Shown piece after piece: positions 49,064 through 59,430 of a DNA stretch of 60,758 nt. The first letter of the stretch is position 1, and every line of letters starts with the position of its first letter. Both the position numbers and the translations under genes were made by a program. The notes beneath the pieces were generated by a model. It searched no databases. It was given only the letters and a program-made list of their open reading frames with translations, and was not told where the DNA came from. Source of the stretch: Elusimicrobia bacterium CG1_02_56_21 (GTDB taxonomy: Bacteria > Elusimicrobiota > Elusimicrobia > Elusimicrobiales > UBA9959); the NCBI GenBank assembly GCA_001871115.1, contig MNUR01000024.1, positions 1-60,758 on the forward strand, read 5' to 3'.

Positions 49064-50394
49064 GGAACCTCCTGAAAATTACTCTTGAGATTATTGTGTA
49101 CGCAGAACGGGACCACCCGGCCGCTTCCTGAGCTGACTCCGACGCAGCATTTTTGGGCCCGCTCGAAATCGAAGGTTTCACAGTCCATGAAGTTTTTTAC
49201 CATTATGCGCAGAACCTTCAGGTCCGCATCGGAGCTTTTCCCGGAGCCGGCCAGGCGGGCGAGGGATTTGGCTATAAAATCTTTGCCGGTCAGCCAGCCC
49301 GGGAAACATCTGCAGGCGTTATCCCGCAGATAGTCCAGTACGCTCCCGTCGAAAGCTACCCGGTCCGACAGGACCCCCGTGCATTTTGAATAGTCCAGGT
49401 ATTCTCCCAGGGAATAGATCTTTTTCCCGCTGCATAATAAAAAGGCCAGCGAAGTGCAGTTCTCGTGGGAACAGGGGAGCGGAATGATGTCTTTGTACCG
49501 CATAAGCCCGCTGCCGGCCATGGCCTGCAGTATATCCTCCTGGCATACCGTCTCAAGCCCGGTGGCAAAAGCCGAGCCTTGTTTGGCGAGCCGCTGGAAG
49601 GTTATGCCCGAGATATTCTTCACTTCGCACGCTCTTTTCAGGATGCGGGGTATCTCGCTGAGGTTCCCGGCGTAAACGGTAACGGCCAGGCAGATCTTTA
49701 TCCCGTCTTCGTCCAGTTTGCTGATAAGTTTCTCTTTGGCTTCCAGGTATCTGCCCGCGCGGAGCTTCTGCCCGGAGTTCTCGTCGAAACCGTCGAACTG
49801 CAGGTAAATTTCCGCCCTGTCCCTGTTTTTTTTAACGGCCTGGTAAGCCTTCTCGTCCTCCAGCAGGCGCAGCCCGTTGGTGTTAACAAGGATCCGCTTG
49901 ATGTTTTTGGCCAGGGCGAGAGCGAGGATGCTGCCGAATTCAGGGTGCAGCAGCGGCTCCCCGCCGGATATCTGCAGAACCTCCAGCGCGCCGTTCTCTA
50001 TTTCGAGAAGGGTACGGAGCCTGTTGGAGAATTCCCCGGTAGAGATGAAACCTCCGGTCTTGCTGCCGAAATAGCAGATAGGGCAGGCCATGTCGCAAGC
50101 CCCGGTAATTTCTATTAGCCCGGTGCAGATATGCTGCTTATGCGAGCTGCACCAGCCGCAATTATCCGGGCAGCCCGGGTCTGCCCCGGCTTTGATCGCC
50201 GCTTTGAAGGGTTTGCCGGGGGAGGAAAAGGTTTTGTCCGAGAACCTTGCGGCGTCTTTGGAGATAAGAACCCTGAATTTTCCGTGTTCAGGGCAGTTTT
50301 TGTGCAGGTAAACGTTAAAACCTTCTTTTTTGATTTCGGCGCTGATCTGTTTTTTGCAAACGGGGCACAGGGATCTGGTCGTTCTTTCTGGCAT
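49060..50394 (-). CDS. Radical SAM enzyme of the Tes/MJ0619-like family
   Basis: 444 residues. An N-terminal Cys region (SLCPVCKKQ, C34-PEHGKF, then GCPDNCGWCSSHKQHIC) precedes the radical SAM motif C100-x3-C104-x2-C107 in GACDMACPICYFG. The SAM-binding GGEP appears in LQISGGEPLLHPEF. Further cysteines follow (CSHENC, NACRCFPGW). This N-terminal pattern is characteristic of MJ0619-like proteins, a group that includes archaeal tetraether synthase and bacterial membrane-spanning lipid synthases, which join lipid tails by C-C bonds. The lipid-enzyme neighbours support a lipid substrate, but other members methylate cofactors, so the reaction is inferred. Confidence 0.82.
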   Translation of the reverse strand: MPERTTRSLCPVCKKQISAEIKKEGFNVYLHKNCPEHGKFRVLISKDAARFSDKTFSSPGKPFKAAIKAGADPGCPDNCGWCSSHKQHICTGLIEITGACDMACPICYFGSKTGGFISTGEFSNRLRTLLEIENGALEVLQISGGEPLLHPEFGSILALALAKNIKRILVNTNGLRLLEDEKAYQAVKKNRDRAEIYLQFDGFDENSGQKLRAGRYLEAKEKLISKLDEDGIKICLAVTVYAGNLSEIPRILKRACEVKNISGITFQRLAKQGSAFATGLETVCQEDILQAMAGSGLMRYKDIIPLPCSHENCTSLAFLLCSGKKIYSLGEYLDYSKCTGVLSDRVAFDGSVLDYLRDNACRCFPGWLTGKDFIAKSLARLAGSGKSSDADLKVLRIMVKNFMDCETFDFERAQKCCVGVSSGSGRVVPFCVHNNLKSNFQEVP

Positions 50395-50575
50395 AGATGC
50401 CGGTGATCCGGCTACTAATTATAGATAAAAGCGGCTTATAAAGCATCCCGTATATTTGCGGGGCCTGAAAGCGACAGGTTCAGGCTGGGGCTATGTAACT
50501 CGACCGAAATCCGGAAAATTTTATTATCCGCGGGCGCCCCTGGGCGGAGCGCCTCCCAGCTCTCTTTCTTTTTTA

Positions 50576-50588
50576 TATAATCTAAATA
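50576..50588 (+). promoter_or_regulatory. -10 box directly before plsY (leaderless start)
   Basis: TATAAT at 50576-50581 is followed by seven bases (CTAAATA) and then the ATG at 50589. No Shine-Dalgarno sequence. Confidence 0.55.
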
Positions 50589-51254
50589 ATGACCAATACT
50601 AAAATCGGTCTCCTTTTTATAGCCAGCTACCTGCTTGGAGGCATACCCACGGGGTATATCATCGGCCGCCTTAAAGGTATAGACATCCGGCAGCACGGTT
50701 CCGGGAACCCTGGCACTGCCAACGTTTACCGGACCCTGGGTAAATTACCCGGCATACTGACTTTCGCGGCCGACTTCCTTAAAGGCTTTATCCCGGCCAT
50801 CCTGGCCATGCACTTCTTCTACGCGGAAGGGGCCGCGGGCTTCAGCAAGGGGCATTGGTGGATACCGGTAACGGCCGGCGCCCTGGCGATAGCCGGCCAT
50901 ATCTGGACGGTATTTCTCGGTTTTCACGGCGGCAAAGGCGTGGCCACAGCGGCAGGCGTCTTCATGGCCCTTCTCCCGGTACCCACCGCCGGCGCTTTCG
51001 TGGTTTTCGCGATAGCCGTCGGGATTACCCACCATATCTCGGTAGGCTCAATGTCGGCCTCGGTGGCGCTGCCTATACTCTGCCTGTTCCTGACGGATGC
51101 GCACCAGCGGCCTTTTACCCTTCTTGCGCTTGCGGTCTGCGTCCTTATTTTCTACACACATATAGCCAATATCCGCCGCATCCTTAAAGGGGCCGAGCTC
51201 TCTTTCAAACACCGCGGCTCAGGAAGCCAGGGGGAGAAAAAGAATGAAAACTAA
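50589..51254 (+). CDS. plsY: Glycerol-3-phosphate acyltransferase PlsY
   Basis: 221 residues, multi-pass inner-membrane enzyme. The three PlsY motifs are present: GGIPTGYIIGRLKGIDIRQHGSGNPGTANVYRTLG (motif 1 region), GHIWTVFLGFHGGKGVATAAGV (motif 2) and the late HIANIRRILKG (motif 3). It transfers acyl groups from acyl-phosphate to glycerol-3-phosphate, the first step of phospholipid synthesis. It is divergent from the radical SAM lipid-type operon and overlaps the next gene by 11 nt. Confidence 0.96.
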   Translation: MTNTKIGLLFIASYLLGGIPTGYIIGRLKGIDIRQHGSGNPGTANVYRTLGKLPGILTFAADFLKGFIPAILAMHFFYAEGAAGFSKGHWWIPVTAGALAIAGHIWTVFLGFHGGKGVATAAGVFMALLPVPTAGAFVVFAIAVGITHHISVGSMSASVALPILCLFLTDAHQRPFTLLALAVCVLIFYTHIANIRRILKGAELSFKHRGSGSQGEKKNEN

Positions 51255-51864
51255 AAAAGACCCCGAAGCGGAAAAAGACCCCGGCAAAGAAGTAGAAGTA
51301 CGGATCTACTCTATAGCCACCAGTCTGACCGAGTCCATAATCTTCCTGGACGAAACGGAAGGAACCCGCATACTGCCTATCTGGATAGGCCCGATGGAAG
51401 CGCAGGCCATCGCTATACGCCTGTCCGGCTACCCCTCGCCCCGCCCGATGACGCACGACCTGATCTTCTCCGTCATTAAAACGCTGGGCCTCACCATCAA
51501 GCGCGTGACCATAACCGACATAGTAGAGAACACCTATTATTCAAGCCTGCACATAGCGGACCCCGGAGGCGAGAACCTCCGCCTTGTCGATTCCCGCCCG
51601 TCCGACGCGGTGGCCCTGGCGGTGCGTTTCGGCTGCCCTATCTATATAAATGAAAAGGTCTTTGAAAAAACCCAGGTCCTCAGCAAACCCATTACCGAGG
51701 ACGAGGTTGTAAAATTCAAGCGCGACTTGAAAAGCCTCAAGCCCAACGATATCATAGGCCAGCTGCTCAACGGCGGGCTGAAAAACAGCGCCGGGCGGGA
51801 AGACGATAAAGAAGGAGAGGACGAGGATAGCCAGGACGGGGAGACCGACGATGAACAGACTTGA
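51244..51864 (+). CDS. Bifunctional nuclease (BFN/DUF151) family protein
   Basis: 206 residues. The DUF151 core runs through LTESIIFLDETEGTRILPIWIGPMEAQAIAIRL, then RPMTHDLIFSVIKTLG and SRPSDAVALAVRFGCPIYINEKV (regions). The plant founder has DNase/RNase activity; bacterial roles are unclear. A charged C-terminal tail (EDDKEGEDEDSQDGETDDE) is acidic and probably disordered. It overlaps the HU gene by 14 nt. Confidence 0.9.
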   Translation: MKTKKDPEAEKDPGKEVEVRIYSIATSLTESIIFLDETEGTRILPIWIGPMEAQAIAIRLSGYPSPRPMTHDLIFSVIKTLGLTIKRVTITDIVENTYYSSLHIADPGGENLRLVDSRPSDAVALAVRFGCPIYINEKVFEKTQVLSKPITEDEVVKFKRDLKSLKPNDIIGQLLNGGLKNSAGREDDKEGEDEDSQDGETDDEQT

Positions 51865-52117
51865 TCTTATAAGAGAGCTCACCAAGTACCTCACCACCGA
51901 GAAAGACGCCAAAATGGCCGTCTGCAAGACTTTTGAAATAATGGGAGAGGCCCTGCGGGACAACCGCAAAGTGGTTATTTCCAACTTCGGAACCTTCAAA
52001 GTTAAGGAAAGAATGCCGCGCCAGATGCGCAACCCGAAAACCAACCAGCGCGTGATGGTGGGCCCCCGGAAGAGCATACGCTTCAAGCCTTCAAAGAAGT
52101 TAACTATAGGAATGTAG
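51851..52117 (+). CDS. HU/IHF-family DNA-binding protein
   Basis: 88 residues of usual length. It has the HU helices (LIRELTKYLTTEKDAKMAVC) and the DNA-contacting arm with GTFKVKERMPRQMRNPKT, GPRKSIRFKPSKKL. The arm Pro expected in HU (R-N-P) is present. It should bend and compact DNA. Overlaps the BFN gene and precedes merR in the operon. Confidence 0.95.
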   Translation: MNRLDLIRELTKYLTTEKDAKMAVCKTFEIMGEALRDNRKVVISNFGTFKVKERMPRQMRNPKTNQRVMVGPRKSIRFKPSKKLTIGM

Positions 52118-52142
52118 GCAGCCAGCCGCCCCTAAACAGCCG

Positions 52143-52481
52143 ATGCCCGAGAAAACTTACTTTACGATGGCGGAAGTCTCCCGGAGCGCGCAGGTTCCGG
52201 AATACACAATACGCTACTGGGAACAGAAGTTCCGCCTGCTGCGTCCCCTGCGCCTGGCCAGCGGCCACCGGCGCTATGTCCGCGCCGATATAGACACACT
52301 CCTGGAGATCAAGGACCTGGTTTTTGTCCGGGGCTACTCCCTTGAAGGGGCTAGAAAAGCCCTGGCCGCAAAGAAGCGCCGGAAGAAAGCGGTAAAGGCC
52401 ACCGCGGCGACCGCAACAGCCAAAAGCGACCTGCTTGAAGATATTAAGAAAGAACTGCGCCAGCTAATAAAAGAGCTTTAG
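52143..52481 (+). CDS. MerR-family transcriptional regulator
   Basis: 112 residues. The winged helix-turn-helix is typical: TMAEVSRSAQVPEYTIRYWE, then GHRRYVRADIDTLLEIKDLV. A basic linker (AKKRRKKAVKA) and a short C-terminal helix follow; the effector domain found in metal or drug sensors is absent. This resembles the MerR-like HTH often found next to HU/IHF genes. It likely regulates its own operon. Confidence 0.92.
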   Translation: MPEKTYFTMAEVSRSAQVPEYTIRYWEQKFRLLRPLRLASGHRRYVRADIDTLLEIKDLVFVRGYSLEGARKALAAKKRRKKAVKATAATATAKSDLLEDIKKELRQLIKEL

Positions 52482-52533
52482 CCGGCCGGCGCTTGCCGCC
52501 GAGAGCGGTTTTAATCCGGGAATGAGCGTAAAA

Positions 52534-52860
52534 TCACCCGGCTTGACTCCGCAGCAATTCTTTAGCCGGGCCTTTTTTTCGTTTTGCCGCGGTACCAGTG
52601 GGCAGCCCTTTTTTAAACAGTCCGTCCTCCGCCGCCTGCAGAAGCCGCGCAAACCCGTTATGCTATGTGCGTCCGCTATCGTCTTCAGGCCCTCCGGCGT
52701 AACACCCTCCCGAAGATACCGCTCCGGCTTACTCAGCGCCGGCAAGGCCCGGTACGGAGCGCGGCGGGTCTTGTGCTTCCCGCGACGCCGTCCCTGCCGT
52801 CCGCGGTGATGTCCGCGAGGCCGGCAGCAGGCGCTCTATCTGCCCTATAGCCGCATATTT
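52534..52860 (-). pseudogene. Possible frameshifted gene remnant
   Basis: On the minus strand, ERYLREGVTPEGLKTIADAH in one frame continues in another as NGFARLLQAAEDGLFKKGLP then TGTAAKRKKGPAKELLRSQ, ending with a stop at 52534. Joined through one frameshift near 52670 it looks like the basic tail of a small protein. Further breaks are likely upstream (a frame with AAIGQIERLLPAS near 52845). The family is unknown and chance cannot be excluded. The terminator for merR overlaps its end. Bases 52861-53128 contain no gene I can support, apart from a TATAAT at 53000. Confidence 0.3.
52537..52578 (+). terminator. Rho-independent terminator of the plsY-merR operon
   Basis: CCCGGCT and AGCCGGG form a stem around a 20-base loop, followed by CCTTTTTTT. 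It lies about 55 nt after the merR stop. Confidence 0.75.
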
Positions 52861-53128
52861 AAATAGTCCATTTCATCATCATAGCTACAGATTATGGACG
52901 CAATGGCCACGGTTTTCAAGGCAAAACAGGTTTCGGGCTCATTCTGCACTGGATAATTCTGGATAAGTCTGGCGGTAGTCAAAACGGGCGCTTTTTGTGT
53001 ATAATTTTTGACGACGGATTGTAATATATTAATAAGATATCTTAACTAAAAGCAAAGACAATCTTACGTTTTTTCGTTGTTTTCCGCAGCGCAGCGCCAG
53101 CCCTGGATTTGTTCCAAAAGGAGCCGCA

Positions 53129-53686
53129 ATGAAGTCTGCCAAGCAAAATATCAATCAACGGGGAGACGCTTGCCTGGACCTTCTCCGCGCCCTGCCCAAA
53201 GAAGAATTGGTAAAGATAATAGTGGACGACGCCAAGAACTGGCTGGCCCATGACGGCCTCTGGTTCCAGGCCGTAGAAGGCCTGCACGGGATGGAAGACG
53301 CTATCAAGGCCGACGCCCTGGCCTGGGAAAAATTCACTGTCATAGAGGCCAGGCGGATAATGGAGCGGCTGGGCATAGCCTCCGGCGGCGGCCTGGCAGC
53401 CCTCGGGCAATGCCTGAAGCATCGGTTTTACGCCCGCCTTAACACCCAGAAATACGAGATTTTAAGTGAAAAGAAGGCGGTCTTCCATATGCTGGACTGC
53501 CGAGTGCAGAGCGCCAGAAAAAGAAAAGGCCTGCCCGATTTCCCCTGTAAGTCCGTCGGGATAGTTGAATACTCCGGCTTCGCCAGGGCTGTAGACCCGC
53601 GCATAGAGACCCGCTGCCTGGCCTGCCCTCCCGACAAGCACCCTGAGGATTTCTATTGCGGCTGGGAATTCACCATCGCCGGCTAA
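53129..53686 (+). CDS. DUF6125 family protein
   Basis: 185 residues, cytosolic. The N-terminal helical part has [20 protein letters not shown], then [19 protein letters not shown]; the C-terminal part has [31 protein letters not shown] and a Cys motif [19 protein letters not shown]. This fits DUF6125, related to L-2-amino-thiazoline-4-carboxylate hydrolase-like proteins. The molecular function is unknown. It stands 11 nt before icmF and shares its transcript, so a link with acyl-CoA mutase metabolism is inferred. Confidence 0.75.
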   Translation: MKSAKQNINQRGDACLDLLRALPKEELVKIIVDDAKNWLAHDGLWFQAVEGLHGMEDAIKADALAWEKFTVIEARRIMERLGIASGGGLAALGQCLKHRFYARLNTQKYEILSEKKAVFHMLDCRVQSARKRKGLPDFPCKSVGIVEYSGFARAVDPRIETRCLACPPDKHPEDFYCGWEFTIAG

Positions 53687-53697
53687 AGGATTCTATA

Positions 53698-56600
53698 ATG
53701 GAACAAGAGACCAAACCCTGGCAGCCGGTCAATAAAGTGCGCTTCATCACGGCCACAAGTTTATACGACGGCCACGACGCCGCCATCAATATTATCCGCC
53801 GCATCCTCCTTTCCTCGGGCGCGGAGGTTATTCACCTCGGGCATAACCGCTCCGTGGACGAGATAGTGAACGCGGCCATACAGGAAGACGTCCAGGGGAT
53901 AGCGGTCAGCTGCTACCAGGGCGGCCATATAGAATTTTTCAAGTACCTGATGGACCTCCTTAAAAAAAGGGGCGCGGCCCATATAAAGGTTTTCGGCGGC
54001 GGCGGCGGCGTAATTATCCCTAAAGAAATAGCCGAGCTCCATAAATACGGGGTCAGCAGGATCTTCTCGCCCGAGGACGGCCGGAACATGGGCCTGCAGG
54101 GCATGATAAACATGATGCTCAAGGCCTGCGATTTCCAGCTTAAGCCGGACCTTAAAAAGGCACTTTCCAGATTCAAAACCAGGGAGACCGGCGCCGTAAA
54201 CGCGCTGATTTCGGCTTTCGAAAGGTCCGCGGCCGGCCAGTCCGTGAAAGAGCTGCCTGAGATCCGCAAGGTCCTCGGGAGCGTTAAATCCGTATCTGCC
54301 GTAGTCGGCATTACCGGGACTGGCGGGGCCGGCAAAAGTTCCCTTATAGACGATTTGGTCTGTCATTTCCTGCGGGATTTCAAAGATAAGACCATAGCTG
54401 TGCTGGCCGTAGACCCTTCCAGGCGCAAGAGCGGCGGGGCGCTTCTCGGCGACCGCATCCGGATGAATTACATCAACTCCCCCAGGGTGTTCATGCGCTC
54501 TTTCGCTTCCCGCGATTCCGGGACCGAGCTTTCCCCGTCCATAAAAGACGCGGTAAAGGTGGCGAAGGCCGCCGGGTATGACCTGGTAATAGTCGAGACC
54601 GGCGGCATCGGGCAGGGCAGCGCCGGTATAGTTGAAGTCTGCGACGTTTCCCTGTATGTGATGACCGGGGAATTCGGGGCTCTTAGCCAGCTTGAAAAGA
54701 TAAATATGCTGGATTTCGCCGATATCGTGGTTTTGAATAAATTCGACCGCGGCGGGGCCCAGGACGCCTACCGCGGAGTCTGCAGACAGTACTGCGTAAA
54801 CCACAAATTAAGCCGCGCCGACGCCAAAGATATCCCGGTTTTCTGTACGGTGGCCAGCCGCTTCAATGACCCGGGGACCAATTTGCTCTACGGGGCGCTT
54901 ATAGGCGCCCTTAACAAGAAAAAGAACTTTAACTGGCGCGTGAAAGAGGACGCGGTGCCGGCCGGCGAGTCCAGTTCTGTGCAAAACGGAACCGGACAAT
55001 ATAAATCTTCCTTAACGCCGGTATCGGGAAACGAGTCCGACGCCGGTATTATCCCGCCCGCCCAGGCGCATTATCTGGGAGAGATCTCCAGGACGGTCAG
55101 GGATTACAGGCAGGCCTCGGCTGAGCAGTCGGACGCCGCTAGAAAACTTTACCAGGTTAACGGAACCCGCGATCTGCTTAAAGAACCCGCCCGGTCCGGA
55201 GGGGCCGCCGGGGCCGCGCTTGTTTCGGAACTGGACGAAATGTCGGCCGGGTTGAGAGCCAGGGTCAAGCCCGAAACGCAGGGCCTGCTGGAAAATTTCT
55301 TCAAGACCAGGGAGTGCTACCGGGGCGGTACGCTGGTGACCAGGACCCGCGACAAGGAACTCCGCACCGAACTTTATACCACTACGCTCTCCGGCACCAA
55401 GGTTCCCAAGGTGGCGGTCCCTGCCTTTGAGGACTGGGGCGAGATAGTTAAGTGGTGCATGAAAGAAAACCTGCCCGGATTTTTCCCTTATACGGCCGGG
55501 GTTTTCCCTTTCAAGCGCGTGGAAGAGGACCCCAAGCGCCAGTTCGCGGGGGAAGGCTCGCCGCTGCGCACAAATAAGCGCTTCCATCTTTTAAGCGACG
55601 GCGAGCAGGCCAAGCGCCTCAGCACCGCTTTCGACAGCGTCACGCTCTACGGCTCGGACCCCGGCCGCTCGCCCGACATCTTCGGCAAGGTAGGGGAGAG
55701 CGGGGTGAGCGTCTGTACCCTCGAAGATATCAAAAAACTCTATTCCGGCTTCGACCTTTGCGCGCCCGGCACCAGCGTGTCCATGACCATAAACGGCCCG
55801 GCCCCCATAATGCTGGCTATGTTCTTCAACGCCGCTATAGAAGGGGAAGTGGCGAAGTTCGTAAAGAAAGAGAAGCGCGCCCCCGGCAAGGCCGAGTATG
55901 CGGCTATCGCGGAATGCACCCTGCAGACCGTGCGCGGAACCGTGCAGGCGGATATCTTAAAGGAAGACCAGGGGCAGAACACCTGCATCTTCTCTACCGC
56001 TTTCGCCCTTAAGATGATGGGAGATATGCAGCAGTATTTTATAGACCATAAAGTGCGCAACTATTATTCGGTCAGCATAAGCGGCTACCATATAGCCGAG
56101 GCCGGCGCCAACCCTATAAGCCAGCTGGCCTTCACGCTGGCCAACGGGTTTACCTTCGTGGAATATTACCTCAGCCGCGGGATGCGCATAGATGATTTCG
56201 CGCATAACCTTTCTTTCTTCTTCTCCAACGGTCTCGACTGCGAATACGCGGTGATAGGCCGGGTGGCCCGGCGCATCTGGTCCGTGGTGATGAAGAACCG
56301 CTACGGCGCCTCGGAGCGCAGCCAGAAATTGAAATATCATATACAGACCTCGGGCCGTTCGCTTCACGCCCAGGACATGGCTTTCAACGATATCCGCTCC
56401 ACCCTGCAGGCTTTAATGGCCATTTACGACAACTGCAATTCTCTCCATACCAACGCCTACGATGAGGCCGTCACCACGCCTACCGAGGAATCAGTGCGCA
56501 GGGCGGTGGCCATACAGCTCATAATTACCAGGGAACTGGGGCTGGCCAAGAACGAAAATTCCAGCCAGGGCTCTTTTATCATAGAAGAACTGACCGACCT

Positions 56601-57039
56601 CGTAGAGGAAGCCGTACTCGCCGAACTGGAGAGGCTGGACCTCCGCGGCGGAGTGCTGGGGGCTATGGAGACCCAGTATCAGCGCGGCAAAATACAGGAC
56701 GAGTCCATGGTTTACGAGGAAGGCAAGCATAACGGAACGCTGCCCATAGTGGGAGTAAACACTTTCCTCGATCCCGCCGCGGCCAAGACCGGCTACCAGG
56801 CCCCCGCGGTTATCACCCGCGCTTCCAAGGCGGAAAAAGAAGGCCAGATAAAGAACCTGCTGGCTTTTCAGAAAAAGAACCGCTCCAAGTCCGAAGCGGC
56901 CCTCAAAAAACTGCAGCGCGCCGCCCAGGGCGGCGGGAATATCTTTGCCGAGCTGATGGAGACCGTGAAATACGCCTCCCTCGGAGAAATAACCGGGGCT
57001 CTGTATGAGATAGGCGGCAGGTACCGGCGAAACATGTGA
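53698..57039 (+). CDS. icmF: Fused isobutyryl-CoA mutase IcmF (B12-dependent, with G-protein chaperone)
   Basis: 1,113 residues, the full IcmF layout. The B12-binding domain comes first ([15 protein letters not shown], cobalt-ligand His26). A MeaB-like GTPase follows, with P-loop G204[11 protein letters not shown] and VLNKFDRGG, and then a linker and the mutase TIM barrel ([36 protein letters not shown] as regions). It interconverts isobutyryl-CoA and butyryl-CoA using adenosylcobalamin, and the GTPase repairs or loads cofactor. The start at 53698 follows a short AAAGG site; a longer frame from 53656 would overlap the previous gene. The downstream enzymes fit butyryl-CoA processing. Confidence 0.95.
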   Translation: MEQETKPWQPVNKVRFITATSLYDGHDAAINIIRRILLSSGAEVIHLGHNRSVDEIVNAAIQEDVQGIAVSCYQGGHIEFFKYLMDLLKKRGAAHIKVFGGGGGVIIPKEIAELHKYGVSRIFSPEDGRNMGLQGMINMMLKACDFQLKPDLKKALSRFKTRETGAVNALISAFERSAAGQSVKELPEIRKVLGSVKSVSAVVGITGTGGAGKSSLIDDLVCHFLRDFKDKTIAVLAVDPSRRKSGGALLGDRIRMNYINSPRVFMRSFASRDSGTELSPSIKDAVKVAKAAGYDLVIVETGGIGQGSAGIVEVCDVSLYVMTGEFGALSQLEKINMLDFADIVVLNKFDRGGAQDAYRGVCRQYCVNHKLSRADAKDIPVFCTVASRFNDPGTNLLYGALIGALNKKKNFNWRVKEDAVPAGESSSVQNGTGQYKSSLTPVSGNESDAGIIPPAQAHYLGEISRTVRDYRQASAEQSDAARKLYQVNGTRDLLKEPARSGGAAGAALVSELDEMSAGLRARVKPETQGLLENFFKTRECYRGGTLVTRTRDKELRTELYTTTLSGTKVPKVAVPAFEDWGEIVKWCMKENLPGFFPYTAGVFPFKRVEEDPKRQFAGEGSPLRTNKRFHLLSDGEQAKRLSTAFDSVTLYGSDPGRSPDIFGKVGESGVSVCTLEDIKKLYSGFDLCAPGTSVSMTINGPAPIMLAMFFNAAIEGEVAKFVKKEKRAPGKAEYAAIAECTLQTVRGTVQADILKEDQGQNTCIFSTAFALKMMGDMQQYFIDHKVRNYYSVSISGYHIAEAGANPISQLAFTLANGFTFVEYYLSRGMRIDDFAHNLSFFFSNGLDCEYAVIGRVARRIWSVVMKNRYGASERSQKLKYHIQTSGRSLHAQDMAFNDIRSTLQALMAIYDNCNSLHTNAYDEAVTTPTEESVRRAVAIQLIITRELGLAKNENSSQGSFIIEELTDLVEEAVLAELERLDLRGGVLGAMETQYQRGKIQDESMVYEEGKHNGTLPIVGVNTFLDPAAAKTGYQAPAVITRASKAEKEGQIKNLLAFQKKNRSKSEAALKKLQRAAQGGGNIFAELMETVKYASLGEITGALYEIGGRYRRNM

Positions 57040-58202
57040 TTAAAATGAACGAACACGGCCAAAGAATAACCGGGCTTAAGGGCCGCCTCGCGCTTAAAGG
57101 GCTGGGCGGGGCGCTGCTGACGGCTTTTACCGATATTTATTATTTCACCGGAACCAGGCAGAATTCCGTGCTCTGGGTTCCGGCCTCCGGCCCGGCCGTA
57201 CTGCTGGCCCGCAAAAGTTTTAGCCGCGCTAAAGAGGAATGCCCCTGGCTGGACGTCAGGCCGTTCGCCTCAAAGGCGGATTTTTCGGGGGCTATGCCGG
57301 CCGCAGCCGGCAAGACCGGGCTGGTGTTCAACGGTCTTAATGCCCAATCGTACAAATATTATTCCGGCCTTATGCCCGGGGCGGAATTTTCGGATATAGC
57401 CGCCATGGTCAGGGAGCTCAGGTCCGTTAAGTCTCCGGCCGAGCAGGACCTGCTGCGCGAAAGCGCCAAAAGACTGAGCTCGGTCTTCGCGCTGGTTCCC
57501 GGCTTTTTAAAGCCCGGGATGAGCGAGCTGGAAGCCGGGGGGACTTTTGAGTATCATTCCCGCCTGGCCGGCAACGAGGGCTGCCATATGCGCGCGCCCA
57601 TAGGAGAGAATTTTATCGGCGTAGCCGTTTCCGGAGCCAGCGCCGGCAGGCCCGGTTATTTTGACGGCGCCGTCACCGGCCCGGGACTTTCCCCGGCTTC
57701 CCCGGTGGGCGCCTCTCTCCGGCCTATAGAAAAAAACAGCCCCGTTTTCCTGGATTACACTTTCATGCACGCCGGCTATATCTCCGACATGACGCGCATT
57801 TTCGTTTTTGGAAAACTGCCGGAGCAGCTTGTGAAGGCTTACGCTACTTCGCTTGAAATTCACCGGTATATAGCGGAAAACCTCAGGCCGGGCAACAACG
57901 GAGAAGCGCTTTACCAGAAAGCGCTGGAGCTGGCCGCTAAAGCCGGGCTCGGCGATAATTTTATGGGCGCTCCCGGAGAGCAGGCCAGGTTCGTCGGTCA
58001 CGGCCTGGGGCTTGAGCTCGACGAAATACCGGTGCTCTGCTCCGGTTTTAAAGCTCCTTTCGAGCCCGGCAATGTGGTGGCGGTGGAACCTAAATTTATT
58101 TTCCCGGGGCTCGGGGCGGTAGGGATAGAGAATACTTTTATCATCGGCTCAGACAAAGCCGAGCGGATAACAAGCGCGGACGATGAAATAATTTATTTGT
58201 AA
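57036..58202 (+). CDS. M24-family metallopeptidase (Xaa-Pro aminopeptidase-like)
   Basis: 388 residues: a creatinase-like N-terminal domain ([18 protein letters not shown]) and a pita-bread C-terminal domain. Metal ligands are visible in [19 protein letters not shown] (two Asp), [13 protein letters not shown] (His), [11 protein letters not shown] and GIENTFII (two Glu), so it is probably active. The GTG start overlaps the icmF stop (GTGA); an ATG lies at 57045. A peptidase inside an acyl-CoA operon is unusual and may help supply amino-acid-derived branched acids. Confidence 0.88.
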   Translation: MIKMNEHGQRITGLKGRLALKGLGGALLTAFTDIYYFTGTRQNSVLWVPASGPAVLLARKSFSRAKEECPWLDVRPFASKADFSGAMPAAAGKTGLVFNGLNAQSYKYYSGLMPGAEFSDIAAMVRELRSVKSPAEQDLLRESAKRLSSVFALVPGFLKPGMSELEAGGTFEYHSRLAGNEGCHMRAPIGENFIGVAVSGASAGRPGYFDGAVTGPGLSPASPVGASLRPIEKNSPVFLDYTFMHAGYISDMTRIFVFGKLPEQLVKAYATSLEIHRYIAENLRPGNNGEALYQKALELAAKAGLGDNFMGAPGEQARFVGHGLGLELDEIPVLCSGFKAPFEPGNVVAVEPKFIFPGLGAVGIENTFIIGSDKAERITSADDEIIYL

Positions 58203-58224
58203 GCATACTTTGGAGGGAGGAAAC

Positions 58225-59403
58225 ATGGAACAGGATATTTTTGTAGTTGACGCTCTTCGCACGCCTTTCGGCTCTTTGGGCGGCGCGCTGTCAGAGGTGG
58301 AGGCCCCCAGGCTGGCGGGCGCGGTGATACAGGGCCTGCTGGCAAGCGCCAGCCTGCCTCCCGAAGCGGTCGGCGAGGTTATCATGGGCCAGGTGCTCTC
58401 CGGCGGCGCGGGCCAGGCGCCCGCGCGCCAGGCGGCTATTTCCGGCGGCCTGCCCCCAAGCGTCCCGGCAATGACCATAAACAAGGTCTGCGGCAGCGGC
58501 CTGAAAGCTATCATGCTCGGCGCCGGCTCCATAGCCCTCAAAGAAGCCGGCGTGGTTATAGCCGGCGGGATGGAGAATATGTCGCTGGCCCCCTATTTCC
58601 TGAAAAAGGCCCGCTCCGGCTACCGCCTGGGCAACGGCGAACTTCTCGATATGATGATCCACGACGGCCTTTGGGACCCGTATACCGGCCGGCATATGGG
58701 CCAGATAGGAGAGGAGAGCGCGGCCAAGCATTCTATCACCCGCGCCCAGCAGGACGAGTTCGCCGCCAGGTCCTACCGGCTGGCCCAGGACGCAATCAAG
58801 AACGGCGTTTTTAAAGCTGAAATAGTTCCATTCGTAAAAGAGTCCAGGAAAGGCCCGGTCACCGTCTCGGAAGACGAAGAGCCTTTGAAAGTTGATTTTG
58901 AGAAGATAGACAAATTGCGCCCGGTGTTTAAAAAAGACGGGACGATTACCGCCGCCAACGCCTCCACCATAAACGACGGAGCGGCTGTCGCCATGCTGGC
59001 CAGCTGGACGGCGGTGAAAGAACACAATCTCAAGCCCAAGGCCCGGATAGTAGCGACGGCCACCAGCAGCCTCAGCCCGGAATTGTTCCCCGAGGCCCCG
59101 GTGGAGGCTATTAAAAAGGTCTGTGAGAAAGCGAAGCTCAAGATAAGCGAGATAGACCTTTTTGAAATAAACGAAGCTTTCGCCGCGGTTACGCTCCTGG
59201 CTGTAAAACAGCTGGGGCTGGACATTGACCGCGTCAACGTTAACGGCGGCGCGGCCGCGATAGGCCACGCCCTGGGCGCCAGCGGGGCCAGGCTGGCGGC
59301 CACGCTGGTCAGGGAGCTTGGCAGGAGGAAGGCCCGCTACGGCCTTGCCACGCTCTGCATCGGCGGCGGAGAAGCTGTGGCCGTGATATTTGAAAGAGTG
59401 TAG
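58225..59403 (+). CDS. Acetyl-CoA C-acetyltransferase (thiolase)
   Basis: 392 residues with an excellent GGAGGGAGG ribosome site. Thiolase signatures: nucleophile Cys in MTINKVCGSGLKAIMLG (near residue 88), the central NEAFAAV, GGAAAIGHALGASGARLA with catalytic His, and the last active-site Cys in ATLCIGGGEAVAVIF. It catalyses reversible condensation or cleavage of acetoacetyl-CoA or other 3-ketoacyl-CoA. Together with the next two genes it forms the C4 beta-oxidation or butyrate-type module. Confidence 0.96.
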   Translation: MEQDIFVVDALRTPFGSLGGALSEVEAPRLAGAVIQGLLASASLPPEAVGEVIMGQVLSGGAGQAPARQAAISGGLPPSVPAMTINKVCGSGLKAIMLGAGSIALKEAGVVIAGGMENMSLAPYFLKKARSGYRLGNGELLDMMIHDGLWDPYTGRHMGQIGEESAAKHSITRAQQDEFAARSYRLAQDAIKNGVFKAEIVPFVKESRKGPVTVSEDEEPLKVDFEKIDKLRPVFKKDGTITAANASTINDGAAVAMLASWTAVKEHNLKPKARIVATATSSLSPELFPEAPVEAIKKVCEKAKLKISEIDLFEINEAFAAVTLLAVKQLGLDIDRVNVNGGAAAIGHALGASGARLAATLVRELGRRKARYGLATLCIGGGEAVAVIFERV

Positions 59404-59430
59404 TCCCAGTCGATAAATTAAGGAGATTTT

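Noticed and set aside
53761..54804. Minus-strand open frame of 347 codons inside icmF
   Set aside because: Shadow of the B12 and GTPase domains of icmF, a result of high third-position GC.
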